Part shown: positions 47,802-56,582 of the stretch, piece after piece | How the letters are laid out: the number at the start of each line of letters is the position of its first letter | How positions within the stretch are numbered: position 1 is the stretch's first letter | NCBI GenBank assembly: GCA_948957135.1 | Contig: CARDBT010000012.1 | Location: forward strand, 1-64,000 | Length of the DNA: 64,000 bases | Reading direction: 5' to 3' | Source of the DNA: COE1 sp910588595 | GTDB lineage: Bacteria; Bacillota; Clostridia; Lachnospirales; Lachnospiraceae | The notes under the pieces: generated by a model | What the model saw: the letters and a program-made list of their open reading frames with translations, nothing else | Databases searched by the model: none | What the model was told of the DNA's origin: nothing | Translations under genes and position numbers: made by a program

Positions 47802-48515
47802 ATGCATATAGCTATTTGTGACGACAATGTGGCAGACCGCAAACATCTGGAGCGGCTGCTCTCCAGGGAATCCGACAAGCGCGCCGGCACCCCTAATATT
47901 TTGTATGTGGACTCCTACGGCGAAAAGATGCACTTTCTCGCCAATCCATTGAAGTACAACCTGATCTTCATGGACATGAGCACTGAGCCGGGGATTGTCG
48001 AGTTTATTATCGAACATCTGAACGATATGGGCTATCATGCCCCACTGGTACTGTACTCTGACAAGATCGATTACACGCAGATCCCCAACCTCCCAGACTA
48101 TGTTGTGCATGCCCGTAAACCCTATATCCCTGATCCACTCCCTGGATTCCTGGCGTTGGGGGATGCAAACGTCACCGGTCATGTTGTCTCCGTGTCAGTA
48201 CATACCAATACTGTACTCACCCATATCCCCAAGTATACGATCATGTATGCTATCGAGGATAACAGCGCGTGCAGGCTGTATCTGACTGATGGAAAGACTG
48301 TTCCCGTCGATGAAAGAATTGACGAGCTCCGCCAGCTCTTCGAACCTTACGTAGAATTTGCACGCGTGAACAAAAACAGCATCGCGAACTTTAAATATGT
48401 GTCCGCTGTCATGCCTCTCACAATTGTCATGCAGGATTCCAAAGAGTTGAAGATTCCCCTCCTGCGCTATAAGCAATACAAATTCCTAAAACAGGAAATG
48501 GATGAGCTCGATTAG
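47802..48515 (+). CDS. LytTR-family response regulator
   Basis: A 237-residue regulator with an N-terminal receiver-like domain (acidic pocket ICDDN at 5-9, phospho-acceptor candidate Asp 58 in LIFMDMS) and a C-terminal LytTR DNA-binding domain (about 140-237; FARVNKNSIANFKYV is the typical recognition segment). The receiver is degenerate after residue 60, so phosphorylation is uncertain. No histidine kinase lies next to it; LytTR proteins commonly control peptide signalling or bacteriocin genes. Confidence 0.82.
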   Translation: MHIAICDDNVADRKHLERLLSRESDKRAGTPNILYVDSYGEKMHFLANPLKYNLIFMDMSTEPGIVEFIIEHLNDMGYHAPLVLYSDKIDYTQIPNLPDYVVHARKPYIPDPLPGFLALGDANVTGHVVSVSVHTNTVLTHIPKYTIMYAIEDNSACRLYLTDGKTVPVDERIDELRQLFEPYVEFARVNKNSIANFKYVSAVMPLTIVMQDSKELKIPLLRYKQYKFLKQEMDELD

Positions 48516-48528
48516 AGTTCATCCATTT
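48496..48528. terminator. Hairpin terminator at the LytTR/DegV convergence
   Basis: AAATGGATGA (48496-48505) pairs exactly with TCATCCATTT (48519-48528), 13-nt loop, then TGTTTATTAT. It overlaps the last codons of the LytTR gene, and the convergent degV-family gene ends 6 bp beyond it. Confidence 0.7.
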
Positions 48529-48533
48529 GTTTA

Positions 48534-49373
48534 TTATATCGTCACGATCACGCCGCCTTCATTGGCATACATACTGCTCACACCAGCTGTGTCAAGAATC
48601 AAAGTCTCCTTAAAATGCAGTTTTTCCTCAATATGCCTGCGCACACACTCCGCGGCTTTGGGATTGCTGCAGTGCGTGATCATCAGCCGTTTATTCTCAG
48701 ACCCTACCGCTTCCTCAACCGCAGTGTCCGCCATCTTAGTCAGTGCCTTCTTCATGCCGATCCCCTGTCCAAGCTGAATGATGCTGCCATCGTCAGCGCC
48801 CATCACAGGCTTGATGTTGAGCGTGGATGCCACCAGCGCTTTGACGCCGGTGAGACGCCCGTTTTTCCGCAGCGTGTCGAGATTTTCCAACACAAAGTAG
48901 GTGTTCATCTCCCTGACAAACTGTTCGATCTGCCCTGTGATCTCCAAGAAAGAGCGTCCTTGTTCCTCGAGCTCCATAATTTTGTATACGATCTGAGTCT
49001 CACCGCACGATGCGGATCTCGAATCAACCACATAGATATCTTTCTCCCCGTGCTTTTCAAGATACAGATTTCTTCCGAGAACAGCACTGTTGTGACTTCC
49101 GCTGAGTTTTGAGGACAATGTGACCACATACACGCGCTCCGCCGCAGTCTCGTATGCTTTCTGGTATCGCTCCGGCGATGGGCAGGCTGATTTGGGACAC
49201 TCAGAACAGGCTGCCACAGCGTCGAGAAACTCCCGCTGGTCAAAATCCTTGTTATCTTCCTTCTCATACCTGTCACCCACGATCAGTGTCAGCGGTACGA
49301 TCTCAAACCGCTCATCTTCTTTGAACTCCTGCGGAAGCTCACAGCAGCTGTCAACAACTATTTTGTATTTCAT
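48534..49373 (-). CDS. DegV family fatty-acid-binding protein
   Basis: A 279-residue DegV/FakB-type protein. It starts KYKIVVDSCCELP and has the TSxPSPE-like motif KSACPSPERY and the SSKLSGSHNSA motif that hold the fatty-acid carboxylate. In characterised relatives the protein presents fatty acids to kinase FakA for incorporation into phospholipid. No fakA is in the window. Family sure, specificity unknown. Confidence 0.9.
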   Translation of the reverse strand: MKYKIVVDSCCELPQEFKEDERFEIVPLTLIVGDRYEKEDNKDFDQREFLDAVAACSECPKSACPSPERYQKAYETAAERVYVVTLSSKLSGSHNSAVLGRNLYLEKHGEKDIYVVDSRSASCGETQIVYKIMELEEQGRSFLEITGQIEQFVREMNTYFVLENLDTLRKNGRLTGVKALVASTLNIKPVMGADDGSIIQLGQGIGMKKALTKMADTAVEEAVGSENKRLMITHCSNPKAAECVRRHIEEKLHFKETLILDTAGVSSMYANEGGVIVTI

Positions 49374-49506
49374 CAGTCTCTACCTTTCAAATCCATTTAT
49401 ACTATTTTATATAGTTTTGATAACTATGTATCATAATATCACATAACACATTGTTTGAAAAGGACTTTTTACAAATACTTGCAGTTTCCAACAAATACTA
49501 TTATAA

Positions 49507-49560
49507 TAAGGAACTGTTGAAAATACTGCGCCCCCTTAAAAGTTATTCTTAACAATTCTT
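49507..49560. repeat. Short foldback element (54 bp) of the AGGAACTGTT family
   Basis: AAGGAACTGTTGAAAATA at the left and TTATTCTTAACAATTCTT at the right form an imperfect inverted repeat with ends like the larger elements. Probably an internally deleted copy. It ends about 30 bp before the start of the next gene. Confidence 0.6.
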
Positions 49561-49590
49561 AAAAAACTATGATCGCAAAAGGAGACACTT

Positions 49591-50100
49591 ATGATCGCAT
49601 TAGAAATAAAAGGCACCAAAAACATTATGAATGCCCTGCTCATTTCCGAACAGTTCGATCCTTTCCTGGTGGAGGAGGCTGTCATCACCACCTTCAGCAC
49701 CTTTCACATTGACGGGCACCTCGTAAAAGATTTTTACAGCAGCGATGAGTTGGAAGCGTTTGAAAAGAATCAGAAATCAACTGTTTTTTCCTGTTGGAAT
49801 GATATCCGTCCCATCTGTTTTCAGCTCATCAAGGGAAAGAAAACACCTGTTTCTTTTAAGGTTGTACTCCACGCAGCGCCGCAGCTGGTCGAAAAAATAG
49901 CTGCAAATCCGGAGTGCGGAGTTGCAGCCAACCTGATTCGATCCCTCGGCCTCAATATACGCTACGACAATGGCAAAGTGACCTGTATCACCGGAAGTGC
50001 CTTTACAACCTTTGTCATGGACAAAAGTGTTGAGAGATTATGGGACGCCCATGTGCGCCAGCTCTTATCCGGTTTCGGACTGGAGTTCGAGGAAATTTGA
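49591..50100 (+). CDS. DUF5721-like protein
   Basis: A 169-residue soluble protein of a small family typical of Lachnospiraceae-type genomes (start IALEIKGTKNIMNALLISEQFDPF, then FSTFHIDGHLVKDFY). Function unknown. A GGAGA site precedes the ATG. The family name is from memory of the pattern and should be treated as likely rather than certain. Confidence 0.72.
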   Translation: MIALEIKGTKNIMNALLISEQFDPFLVEEAVITTFSTFHIDGHLVKDFYSSDELEAFEKNQKSTVFSCWNDIRPICFQLIKGKKTPVSFKVVLHAAPQLVEKIAANPECGVAANLIRSLGLNIRYDNGKVTCITGSAFTTFVMDKSVERLWDAHVRQLLSGFGLEFEEI

Positions 50101-50139
50101 TCTCCGGCGGATCTGATCAGGATCATGCCCCTGTAAATG

Positions 50140-50502
50140 TTATGCCTTCGTCACTTTGGAGCGGAACACCAGGCTTGCCAGATAGCCAAAGATCAGTGCT
50201 GCACTGCACCCCACTGCCCCGTTGGTAAAACCGCCCTTGAACAGTCCGATAAAACCATCCTTGTCGATCGCCTCTTTGACGCCTTTCATCAGAATATTCC
50301 CATATCCCAGAAGAGGCACATTGGCACCAGCCCCCGCATACTCCGCAAAAGGTTCATACCACCCGAAAAAGCTGATCACCGCACCTGTGCAGACCAAAAG
50401 TACCATCACGCGCCCCGGAAGCATCTTTGTGCGGTCCAGAAATATCTGTGCGAGCGCGCAGATCGCACCTCCTACCCAGAATGCATTGATATAATCCATC
50501 AT
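50140..50502 (-). CDS. spoVAE: Stage V sporulation protein AE (SpoVAE)
   Basis: A 120-residue, four-helix membrane protein of the SpoVA family. The pattern FWVGGAICALAQIFLDRTKMLPGR, then FAEYAGAGANVPLLGYG and the end FTNGAVGCSAALIFGYLASL, matches SpoVAE(b). SpoVA proteins form the spore inner-membrane channel for Ca-dipicolinate. spoVAD is about 2.3 kb away on the same strand but four unrelated genes lie between; spoVAC is not in the window. Confidence 0.88.
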   Translation of the reverse strand: MMDYINAFWVGGAICALAQIFLDRTKMLPGRVMVLLVCTGAVISFFGWYEPFAEYAGAGANVPLLGYGNILMKGVKEAIDKDGFIGLFKGGFTNGAVGCSAALIFGYLASLVFRSKVTKA

Positions 50503-50634
50503 AATAAAACCACATACCTTTCCAGAACTTTGCAAATGTCAGCCTTATCTGTCATTGCTGCAAAGTAGTTTTTTTCATCAGGATTAGTATGTGGCTTTTT
50601 CGATTTTTTATGTTTTCAGAATTCAATCTTTTTT

Positions 50635-51129
50635 CTATTTTAACCTTTTTGACAGCTCTGTGACGATCTCCCTGATATTTTTGTTTTCGCATTCCACTGT
50701 CATATTCGCATATTTTTCATACAGCGGAACCCTCTCCTCATACAGTTCGCGCAGTGTTTCGCCCTTTCTGAGCACAACTCCCCGCTCTGTCAGATCGCCA
50801 AGACGATCCTCTATACCTTCGTATGACAGTTTCAGATAACAGACCATCGCTATACTTCTCAAATGTTCCATGGCACGCTCACTGTAAACAGCGCTTCCCC
50901 CTGTCGCGATCACCGCTGTCCTTGGATTCAGCGAAGCATTTACGCGGGCTTCGATTTCCAGAAACCCATCCATACCATGCTCCTCGATCAGCTCTTGCAG
51001 CTTCTTGCCCTCCTGCTCCTGTATCACCAGATCAGAATCCATAAAGGACATACCCATATTTTTTGCAAGCACTACACCGACGGTACTCTTTCCAGCACCC
51101 GGCATTCCGATCAGCACTATATTTTTCAT
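50635..51129 (-). CDS. aroK: Shikimate kinase
   Basis: Phosphorylates shikimate at the 3-OH in the aromatic amino-acid pathway. The 164-residue protein has Walker A GMPGAGKST (7-15), the shikimate Asp in MDSDLVIQ, an Arg in EIEARV, and ATGGSAV. The ATG at 51129 matches the usual start; no strong ribosome site is seen. No other aro gene is adjacent. Confidence 0.88.
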   Translation of the reverse strand: MKNIVLIGMPGAGKSTVGVVLAKNMGMSFMDSDLVIQEQEGKKLQELIEEHGMDGFLEIEARVNASLNPRTAVIATGGSAVYSERAMEHLRSIAMVCYLKLSYEGIEDRLGDLTERGVVLRKGETLRELYEERVPLYEKYANMTVECENKNIREIVTELSKRLK

Positions 51130-51210
51130 TCTCAAAGCTCTCAACTCCCTGTCTACAGCATCTGCCCTTGAAGCTCGCACGGCGACGAAACAGACGCCTG
51201 AACTGTTTTC

Positions 51211-51588
51211 TTAATCACCAAGGTATGCGATAACCTCAACCTCACAGAGCACACCCTTAGGCAGATCTTTCACCGCCACGCAGCTTCTGGCGGGGTTCTG
51301 GGTAAAATACTTCGCATACACCTCGTTAAATGCCGCAAAATCTGCAATGTCTGCCAAAAAGCAGGTCGTTTTTACCACATTGTCATAGCTCACTCCTGCC
51401 GCTTTCAGGATCTCGCCCACATTGATCATGGACTGCTCTGCCTGCGCCGTGATCCCCCGAGCCTCCACATTTCCTGTGGCTGGATCAATGGGAATCTGCC
51501 CTGACGCATACAGGAAATCCCCCGCGATGACAGCCTGTGAATACGGCCCGATCGCCGCCGGTGCCTTGTCTGTACTGATTTTTTTCAT
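51211..51588 (-). CDS. ridA: RidA family reactive intermediate deaminase
   Basis: Hydrolyses toxic enamine/imine intermediates from PLP enzymes. The 125-residue protein has the family pattern APAAIGPYSQAV, FLYASGQIPIDP and the catalytic Arg of NPARSCVAV near the C-terminus. ATG at 51588 follows GAGGAG. Same strand as its neighbours, 82 bp before shikimate kinase. Confidence 0.93.
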   Translation of the reverse strand: MKKISTDKAPAAIGPYSQAVIAGDFLYASGQIPIDPATGNVEARGITAQAEQSMINVGEILKAAGVSYDNVVKTTCFLADIADFAAFNEVYAKYFTQNPARSCVAVKDLPKGVLCEVEVIAYLGD

Positions 51589-51613
51589 GTTATTCTCCTC
51601 CTCTATGCTCTTT

Positions 51614-51859
51614 TCACACTTCCGCTTCATCAAACTCCACGGTGACATAATAGCCCCTCGTGTTCTCCGCCACGGAGACTACAGTGCCGCTCTTCGACTG
51701 AAGCCTGTCCCGAAATGGAATATTCCCTGACATAGCTACAGCCGGATTGATGGTATAGTAATAATTGCTTGGCAGAACCCCTTCCGTAACAGTAACCTGA
51801 TCGCCCTCCTTCACCTGTCCCGGGCGCTCCATCTTAAAGTCCATCCTGCGCATGCACAT
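51614..51859 (-). CDS. Small unknown basic/beta protein
   Basis: An 81-residue protein, not recognised. Two stretches, VKEGDQVTVTEGVL and SGTVVSVAENTRGYYVTVEFDE, look like an SH3-like or KOW-type beta barrel. The ATG at 51859 has GGAGG 5 nt upstream. It lies just before ridA on the same strand. Confidence 0.6.
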   Translation of the reverse strand: MCMRRMDFKMERPGQVKEGDQVTVTEGVLPSNYYYTINPAVAMSGNIPFRDRLQSKSGTVVSVAENTRGYYVTVEFDEAEV

Positions 51860-51924
51860 CACTTCCTCCCCCGTCACGCCCCATACGCCACCTTATCTGT
51901 GTGGTACAGGGCAGTACATCATAA

Positions 51925-51950
51925 AAATCGTCACCCACCAGTGACGATTT
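51925..51950 (-). terminator. Terminator of the coiled-coil unknown gene
   Basis: AAATCGTCAC and GTGACGATTT form a 10-bp stem with a 6-nt loop; on the minus strand it is followed by TTAT after the A/T closing pairs. It starts 8 bp after the stop of the gene at 51958. Confidence 0.75.
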
Positions 51951-51957
51951 AACTGTC

Positions 51958-52527
51958 TTATAAAACAATGTCGAGCTTCGTATTCATTGACTGAACCGGC
52001 TGTTTTGAGTTGACCATAAATACAGTTCGCGCACTCTTACGGTAAACGGCTGAATCACTTATGACCCGTGTCAGATCAGAAATCCGCTGTGCCAGCTGAA
52101 CGCAGTCATTCTTTGTAGCCGCTGTGATATCACCGCTCAATCTGTTCAATTCATTGGTGAGTTTATCAATCTCAACATTGAAATTGAGTCTGTCAGAAAT
52201 GGAAAAATGTCCATTGATGACCTGACTAGAAAGCCCTTCCATCTTTTTCATCATGTCCTCAATATCTGCTTTGCCCGAGAAATTCTCTTCCTCGTTTTCA
52301 TCTTCGCTCTCGTCCTTTTCTGCCTGTTTCTCCAACAACAGACTTCTCCTGAGGCCGGCTGCTGATATGGAAATCATAACCGACTGCTCATCGAGCTCCT
52401 GGTTCTCCTCAGAGACAGCACTGCCTACCTTCATCGCATGCTGCTGCTCCTTACCATTCGAACCGGAGTTGTCGATCGCTGCCGCTGCCCTGTTCGTCAA
52501 GGCAATGTTCGCACTTCTTACCTCCAT
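51958..52527 (-). CDS. Unknown coiled-coil protein
   Basis: A 189-residue soluble protein with an acidic low-complexity centre (EKDESEDENEEE around 75-88) and long helical segments (ADIEDMMKKMEGLSSQV, IDKLTNELNRLSGDITAATK). No signal peptide or membrane helix. The Asn/Ser/Thr-rich start (NIALTNRAAAAIDNSG) is a little like flagellar secretion substrates, but no flagellar gene is present. Function not assigned. Confidence 0.65.
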   Translation of the reverse strand: MEVRSANIALTNRAAAAIDNSGSNGKEQQHAMKVGSAVSEENQELDEQSVMISISAAGLRRSLLLEKQAEKDESEDENEEENFSGKADIEDMMKKMEGLSSQVINGHFSISDRLNFNVEIDKLTNELNRLSGDITAATKNDCVQLAQRISDLTRVISDSAVYRKSARTVFMVNSKQPVQSMNTKLDIVL

Positions 52528-52774
52528 AGATGCTCCTTTCCCTCATATATACTGTGTGAACCCCTCTCTCCACACAGTCCTTTAAAGATAATTATTAAGT
52601 CAATCACTTATGGCATTTACCTATGTTAACTGCCTTACATAATATATCGTACTTTTTACGGGAAAAGATTAGTCTATTTTCTGAATTTTTTGAACAAATT
52701 ATGCAATTTATTTATTTTTCTAATTTTCTATGCTATTTTGAGTAATTTTCAGACTATTTGTCATTTAGCAGCTG

Positions 52775-53869
52775 TTACAACGCCTCGATCACCACGCCAT
52801 GCGCGATGCCTGGCACATTCTGCCCCTCATTAAAAGAAGTTTTGTTGAGCAGCGCACCTGTCGGGACAAATAACACGCGTTTCCATTCTCCTTTTGCAAG
52901 TCTCGGCAAAATGTGGGCAGACAGTACAACCGCAGAGCACCCGCATCCGCTTCCCCCCGCATGAACATCCTGTTTCTCAGTGTCATAGATCAGCAGTCCG
53001 CAGTCATAGTGTCTGTCGCTGATGTCGATTTTCTCCTGTGAGAGCAGATTGAATAATGCCTGTTGTCCAACACTGCCGAGATCTCCGGTAAAGATCGCAT
53101 CGTAATCCTGCGGCTTTCTGCCGAAGTCTTTGAGATTTGTCGCGATCGTCCACGCCGCTGCGGGAGCCATGGCACATCCCATATTGAAGGAATCCTTGAT
53201 GCCAAAATCCTCTATCCGCCCAACAGTTACACCTGTTATTCCAACTTTTTTCTGATATTTGCCCTCATACTCATTTTTGATCGTTTTACCGGACACCGAC
53301 TTTCCTGATGCATCCACATTCTGCAATAAAAATGCGGCGCTTCCAGTCACTGTCCACGAAGCGTACAGCGGTCTCTGTCCACCGTACTCCAACGGATAGC
53401 GGAACTCCTTCTGCGCACTCGCAAAATGACTCGATGTCAGGCTCATAACACGGTCCGCATAACCTGCCGCCACGCTCATACTGCCAAGGCTCAACGATTC
53501 CCCGCAGGTAGAGCAGGCGCCGTACAGTCCAAACAGCGGAATATTGTAATCCACCAGGCCAAACGAGCTCGCGATATTCTGTCCCAGGAGATCTCCTGCA
53601 TACAGGAACCGGATATCTCCAGCCGCAGCACATGTCTTTGACAGGGTGAGTGCCACCGCCTCCTTCTGAAGCGCGCTCTCCGCCTTCTCCCACGAGTCCT
53701 CACCAAACATGTCATTCTTGTCGTCACTCACCTTGTCAAAACATCCTGCCAGTGGTCCCTCGTCCTCCATCTGTCCCACGACCGAACCGCTTCCCATGAT
53801 CAATACCGGACTGCCATATGCAATGCTTGAAGTGCCCATCGCTTTATTTTTTGATGTATTATTTTCCAC
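52775..53869 (-). CDS. spoVAD: Stage V sporulation protein AD (SpoVAD)
   Basis: A 364-residue thiolase-fold protein that binds dipicolinic acid for loading into the spore core. Diagnostic segments: VGQMEDEGPLAGCFD near the start, FLYAGDLLGQNIASSFG, LYGACSTCGESLSLGS, and QKEFRYPLEYGGQRP. The N-terminus is slightly longer than in Bacillus. Together with spoVAE nearby it says that the organism is, or descends from, an endospore former. Confidence 0.93.
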   Translation of the reverse strand: MENNTSKNKAMGTSSIAYGSPVLIMGSGSVVGQMEDEGPLAGCFDKVSDDKNDMFGEDSWEKAESALQKEAVALTLSKTCAAAGDIRFLYAGDLLGQNIASSFGLVDYNIPLFGLYGACSTCGESLSLGSMSVAAGYADRVMSLTSSHFASAQKEFRYPLEYGGQRPLYASWTVTGSAAFLLQNVDASGKSVSGKTIKNEYEGKYQKKVGITGVTVGRIEDFGIKDSFNMGCAMAPAAAWTIATNLKDFGRKPQDYDAIFTGDLGSVGQQALFNLLSQEKIDISDRHYDCGLLIYDTEKQDVHAGGSGCGCSAVVLSAHILPRLAKGEWKRVLFVPTGALLNKTSFNEGQNVPGIAHGVVIEAL

Positions 53870-54023
53870 CTGATCGCCTCCTGTTGATTGGTATTAACAG
53901 CCTTAGACCCTCTGCTGTTTTCCCTATTACACGTTTTACGCTTTCTTATCACATAGTTTTTCTATAAATGCGCAAAATTATGTATTGTTCAGTCGGCTAT
54001 GAAAAATTTTATGACACGCCTGA

Positions 54024-56096
54024 TCAGTCCCCGATCCGGTTCAGCGTGAAATCGTCAACCGTTCCCCAGCTCTTGGGATTGCACTTCATGCGCACACCGA
54101 TCGTGAGCTTTCCGTCTGAAACCTTTATCTCAGAAATCGTGGGATTCTTCCAGTCATTGTATGTCGTTACCATGAAAGGCTCCGTCTGCTCCCCGCCGCT
54201 GGTGACGGCATACAGCTCCATCTGGGCACTGTCGGACACATCTCCGCCCTGCGCGTAGGCAAACAGCTGATATGTCCCGGGCTCCAGATCTGCAAATTCC
54301 TGTTCGATAGAAAACTCCATATCGGAATCCTCCGACCAGAAATGAAAAGCGATATCCCCAGAATGTGCGTCGTCTGTCTTCTCCTGATAGTCGGTCGGAT
54401 TGCTGTCTCCCACATATGTTACTTTCCACATAGAAGTATCTGCGTCCTCAAAACTCGGATTCAGAACCAGGTTGTCCATCTTGATCTCAACAACTCCGAC
54501 AACAGTCTCACCGCTTTCGAGTGTACCTGACACCTCGTAGACACCGCCGGCCTTCGTATCGATCGCCGCCAGCTGCGCCTCGTCCCATGTAACCGCACAC
54601 TGCTTGTTTGCCGAGTGGTCATTGTAGATCACATCGACCATTTCGGGAAGCGCAACCTCACCGCCTACAGGGCAGATGATATTGACGCCTGGAACCGCAT
54701 CGATCGCCAGAGGTGCAGAAGCTCCGGTTTTTAAATATCGGAACACGTTCAGCGATTCCAGCGGATGACCATCAAAGTCAAAAAACGCCTGATTGTCCCA
54801 TGAACAGCCGCCGTAATACAATCCGGCATCCTCCGGGTCATAATCACTCGCGTAGCTGCTCGCCCAGCCGCTGCCGTACTCCTCCCAGATCGGAGAGTTG
54901 TCCGCTGTCGCCTCGCCGACCGGAAGCCATACACCCTCCCAGTAGAACACACCGATCGCACCTGCCTCGTTTGCCGCCGCAAAGACATCCCTGATCATGT
55001 TGGCCTGTCCCTGCACCGTTGCGGGATAACCGTCTACCAGATCATCGATGCCAACAAGACTGTTGCCGCTGCCGTCACCGTCCTCAGAAGTGTAGCAATA
55101 GGAAGTTTCTGCGATAAATACCTTGATCCCATACCTTTCCTGCAGCAGCTCCACGACACGCTTCATGTTATCCATAGATCCGTCCCAGAATGGATAATAA
55201 GATAATCCGATCGCATCGTAGTCCACTTCTGATTTTTGCAGATTTGCCACCAGACTATCCACCTGTGCCTTGTCCGTAATGCGCGTATAATGAATGGCGA
55301 TCTGAATGTCTTTTCCGTATTCATCCGATATCTCGCGCACGGCGCGGCATCCCGCCTTCAAAAGCGCTGTGACATTCTCAAGCTTTGTCTCACCGGACAT
55401 CCCGTTATTGATCTCGTTTCCCACCTGCACCATTCCCACATCGACGCCGGCATCGAGAAGCTCTGCGAGGCTTTCCTTTGTAAATTGATAAAGCGCATCG
55501 CATTTCTCGTCAATATCCATTCCTTCCCACGCTTTGGGTGCGTGCTGTCTCTTGGGATCCGCCCAGAAATCAGAATAGTGGAAGTCGATGCACACTTTCA
55601 TTCCGTATTCTGTCGCGCGTTTTCCAAGTTCCTTCGCAGTCGGAACGTCATTGTTTCCACCGCCGTATCCATTGCCATTCTCATCATACGGATCATTCCA
55701 CACGCGCAGACGTATGTAATTTACACCGCCCTCCGCCAGCGTCTGGAAAACATCCTGCTCTTCACCCTCGAAATTATAGTATTTTACGCCGCTCTTTTCC
55801 TCTACAAGTACTGAGGATGCATCCATACCACGGATAAAGTCGTCTGAGATCCCCTCGACCGGCTCCACAAAGATTCCTGCCGTTTCGTCACCTTCAGACG
55901 GTGCCGTCTCTGTGACCGATTCCGCCGTCTGTGTTTCCGCTTCCGTGCTCTCCGCCGATGCCTGTGTCTCCTCCTGCGTCGATACCTGCGTTCCCGCGGC
56001 AGGCTCTGTGTTTTCTGCACCGCAGCCCGCCAGTGCAGCGGAACAAAGACTTACACTGATGCATAGCGCCAATAGTTTTGTGTGCATTTGCTTCAT
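54024..56096 (-). CDS. Secreted GH53 endo-beta-1,4-galactanase lipoprotein
   Basis: A 690-residue enzyme that cuts beta-1,4-galactan (arabinogalactan I of pectin). Order: lipoprotein signal peptide with lipobox LAGC (about 18-24), an acidic Thr/Ser/Glu linker (to about 75), a GH53 barrel (about 80-450) with acid/base Glu in VQVGNEINNG and nucleophile Glu in VFIAETSYC, a bacterial Ig-like segment (about 470-540) and a C-terminal beta-sandwich carbohydrate-binding module (LVLNPSFEDADTSMWKVTY to the end). ATG at 56096 follows GGAGG at 10 nt; the 85-residue upstream extension runs through a repeat element and is rejected. Divergent from an AraC regulator. Confidence 0.93.
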   Translation of the reverse strand: MKQMHTKLLALCISVSLCSAALAGCGAENTEPAAGTQVSTQEETQASAESTEAETQTAESVTETAPSEGDETAGIFVEPVEGISDDFIRGMDASSVLVEEKSGVKYYNFEGEEQDVFQTLAEGGVNYIRLRVWNDPYDENGNGYGGGNNDVPTAKELGKRATEYGMKVCIDFHYSDFWADPKRQHAPKAWEGMDIDEKCDALYQFTKESLAELLDAGVDVGMVQVGNEINNGMSGETKLENVTALLKAGCRAVREISDEYGKDIQIAIHYTRITDKAQVDSLVANLQKSEVDYDAIGLSYYPFWDGSMDNMKRVVELLQERYGIKVFIAETSYCYTSEDGDGSGNSLVGIDDLVDGYPATVQGQANMIRDVFAAANEAGAIGVFYWEGVWLPVGEATADNSPIWEEYGSGWASSYASDYDPEDAGLYYGGCSWDNQAFFDFDGHPLESLNVFRYLKTGASAPLAIDAVPGVNIICPVGGEVALPEMVDVIYNDHSANKQCAVTWDEAQLAAIDTKAGGVYEVSGTLESGETVVGVVEIKMDNLVLNPSFEDADTSMWKVTYVGDSNPTDYQEKTDDAHSGDIAFHFWSEDSDMEFSIEQEFADLEPGTYQLFAYAQGGDVSDSAQMELYAVTSGGEQTEPFMVTTYNDWKNPTISEIKVSDGKLTIGVRMKCNPKSWGTVDDFTLNRIGD

Positions 56097-56200
56097 AATA
56101 TGAATCCCTCCATTTTCTTTTGATGGCCTCTTGGAATCTCCCTGTACTCGTATATCGCAAAATCGAACACAGGGAAATATCAGGTTACAGTACAGCCTTG

Positions 56201-56361
56201 CAGAACTGTAGTTACTGTTCACGCCCCAGCCAGTTCTGATACAATTTTGTGTAATGATGGCGTAAACAGCAACCGTTTTTGCACACAAAATGCTAAAGTA
56301 CAAGCATTTTGGCGCATGTATTTCACTACTCTGACGACGAGTGAACAGCAACGAACTGTAA
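56201..56361. repeat. Dispersed foldback repeat, copy B
   Basis: About 160 bp with inverted ends: GTTACTGTTCACG at the left, GTGAACAGCAAC at the right. Internally it matches copy A (1885-1980) closely, with an extra segment around 56280-56312. It lies between the divergent GH53 and AraC genes and overlaps the region where their promoters should be. Confidence 0.7.
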
Positions 56362-56582
56362 CAATATCAGATACTGCCCTGATAAACTGCTTTACATTCC
56401 CTGCAAGTTTCTCTATAATCGTGAATAGATATAACGATGCAGCCACGCACATCATCAGACTGTCACCTATCTATCATTATAAAAAAGCGATCCAATATAC
56501 AGCAATAACGAAAAGCGATCTAACCGCTTACATTTGTATCATATCCGGGAAAAAAGCACAAACTACTAAATGGAGGTTTGAA

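Noticed and set aside
56097..56351. 85-residue N-terminal extension of the GH53 protein
   Set aside because: The true start gives a proper lipoprotein signal peptide; the extension would bury it and lies in the repeat.
56247..56582. N-terminal 112-residue extension of the AraC regulator
   Set aside because: It runs through the dispersed repeat, lacks a ribosome site, and the ATG at 56583 has GGAGG directly upstream.
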